A stretch of DNA of 64,000 nt from Lates calcarifer (Eukaryota; Chordata; Actinopteri; Centropomidae), in contig NC_066855.1 of assembly GCF_001640805.2 (NCBI RefSeq), positions 14,540,236 to 14,604,235 of the forward strand, written 5' to 3'. The notes under the pieces were generated by a model. That model searched no databases. It had not been told where the DNA came from and saw only the letters and a program-made list of their open reading frames with translations. Shown here piece by piece: positions 63,798 to 64,000 of this stretch (within the stretch, counting starts at the first letter, position 1; every line of letters starts with the position of its first letter). The position numbers and the translations under genes were made by a program.

Positions 63798-64000
63798 CTG
63801 TGGACCAGCAGAAACAGTATCATCACTGACTTTCCTGGTGTGGCTGGACTTGTCTGTGAGATGGATACGCTACAGTACAAATGGGTGATGTGGATACCAT
63901 TTGAAAGCTTTGATTTTCATAATATCTTCCCATAAATTTCCCATATATTTCCCACATAAAAATAATTCCTCACATAATTGTTTTCTTTTCTTAAAGGCCT

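Overview
The window is a piece of a vertebrate chromosome, almost certainly from a ray-finned (teleost) fish. It is covered by one gene on the minus strand: ank3, encoding ankyrin-G. The 5' part of the gene (N-terminus and ankyrin repeats 1-4) lies beyond the right edge, and the last C-terminal exons and 3' UTR lie beyond the left edge. I placed 39 coding exons by matching minus-strand translation, GT/AG sites and reading phase, plus one alternative first exon. Apart from the two frame breaks described below, the codon phase agrees across every junction I checked. Teleost origin is inferred from short introns, many CA/TG microsatellites and dispersed palindromic repeats of the kind common in percomorph fish. 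Ankyrin-G, rather than ankyrin-B or ankyrin-R, is inferred from the giant-exon sequence (for example [42 protein letters not shown]), the [13 protein letters not shown] junction and the [16 protein letters not shown] start of the C-terminal domain.

Layout, in transcript order from high to low coordinates. 63.8-46.2 kb: 17 exons encoding ankyrin repeats 5-24, mostly exons of exactly 99 or 198 nt (one repeat or two) plus a 24-nt microexon. 45.5-44.9 kb: two short linker exons. 40.5 kb: a GC-rich alternative promoter and first exon (starting MRCFKAG) that would make a protein without ankyrin repeats. 39.4-31.6 kb: linker exons leading into the first ZU5 domain. 29.4-21.3 kb: the ZU5-ZU5-UPA supermodule that binds beta-spectrin. 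20.7 kb: a 27-nt acidic microexon. 20.0 kb: the exon before the giant exon. 18.7-11.0 kb: one giant exon of 7720 nt, specific to the neuronal 270/480-kDa forms. 8.9-6.9 kb: three death-domain exons. 1.4 kb to the left edge: C-terminal regulatory-domain exons.

The exon phases allow the known isoform logic. The exon ending at 19994 can splice to the giant exon (18732) or skip it to the death domain (8932) without changing frame. The alternative first exon joins at the same phase as the normal upstream exon.

Two places break the reading frame: an extra base in the repeat 19/20 exon near 47910, and a net +1 shift in the giant exon at about 15760-15769. The rest of the gene looks intact and conserved, so assembly or allele errors are the simplest explanation. 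The second site nevertheless lies in a 10-base block that starts GT and ends AG.

Introns hold microsatellites (several next to 5' splice sites), palindromic repeats, a tandem duplication and a long purine tract. I found no second gene, no RNA gene and no prokaryotic system. This is a well-known gene family with some isoform-level features of interest, not a wholly new system.
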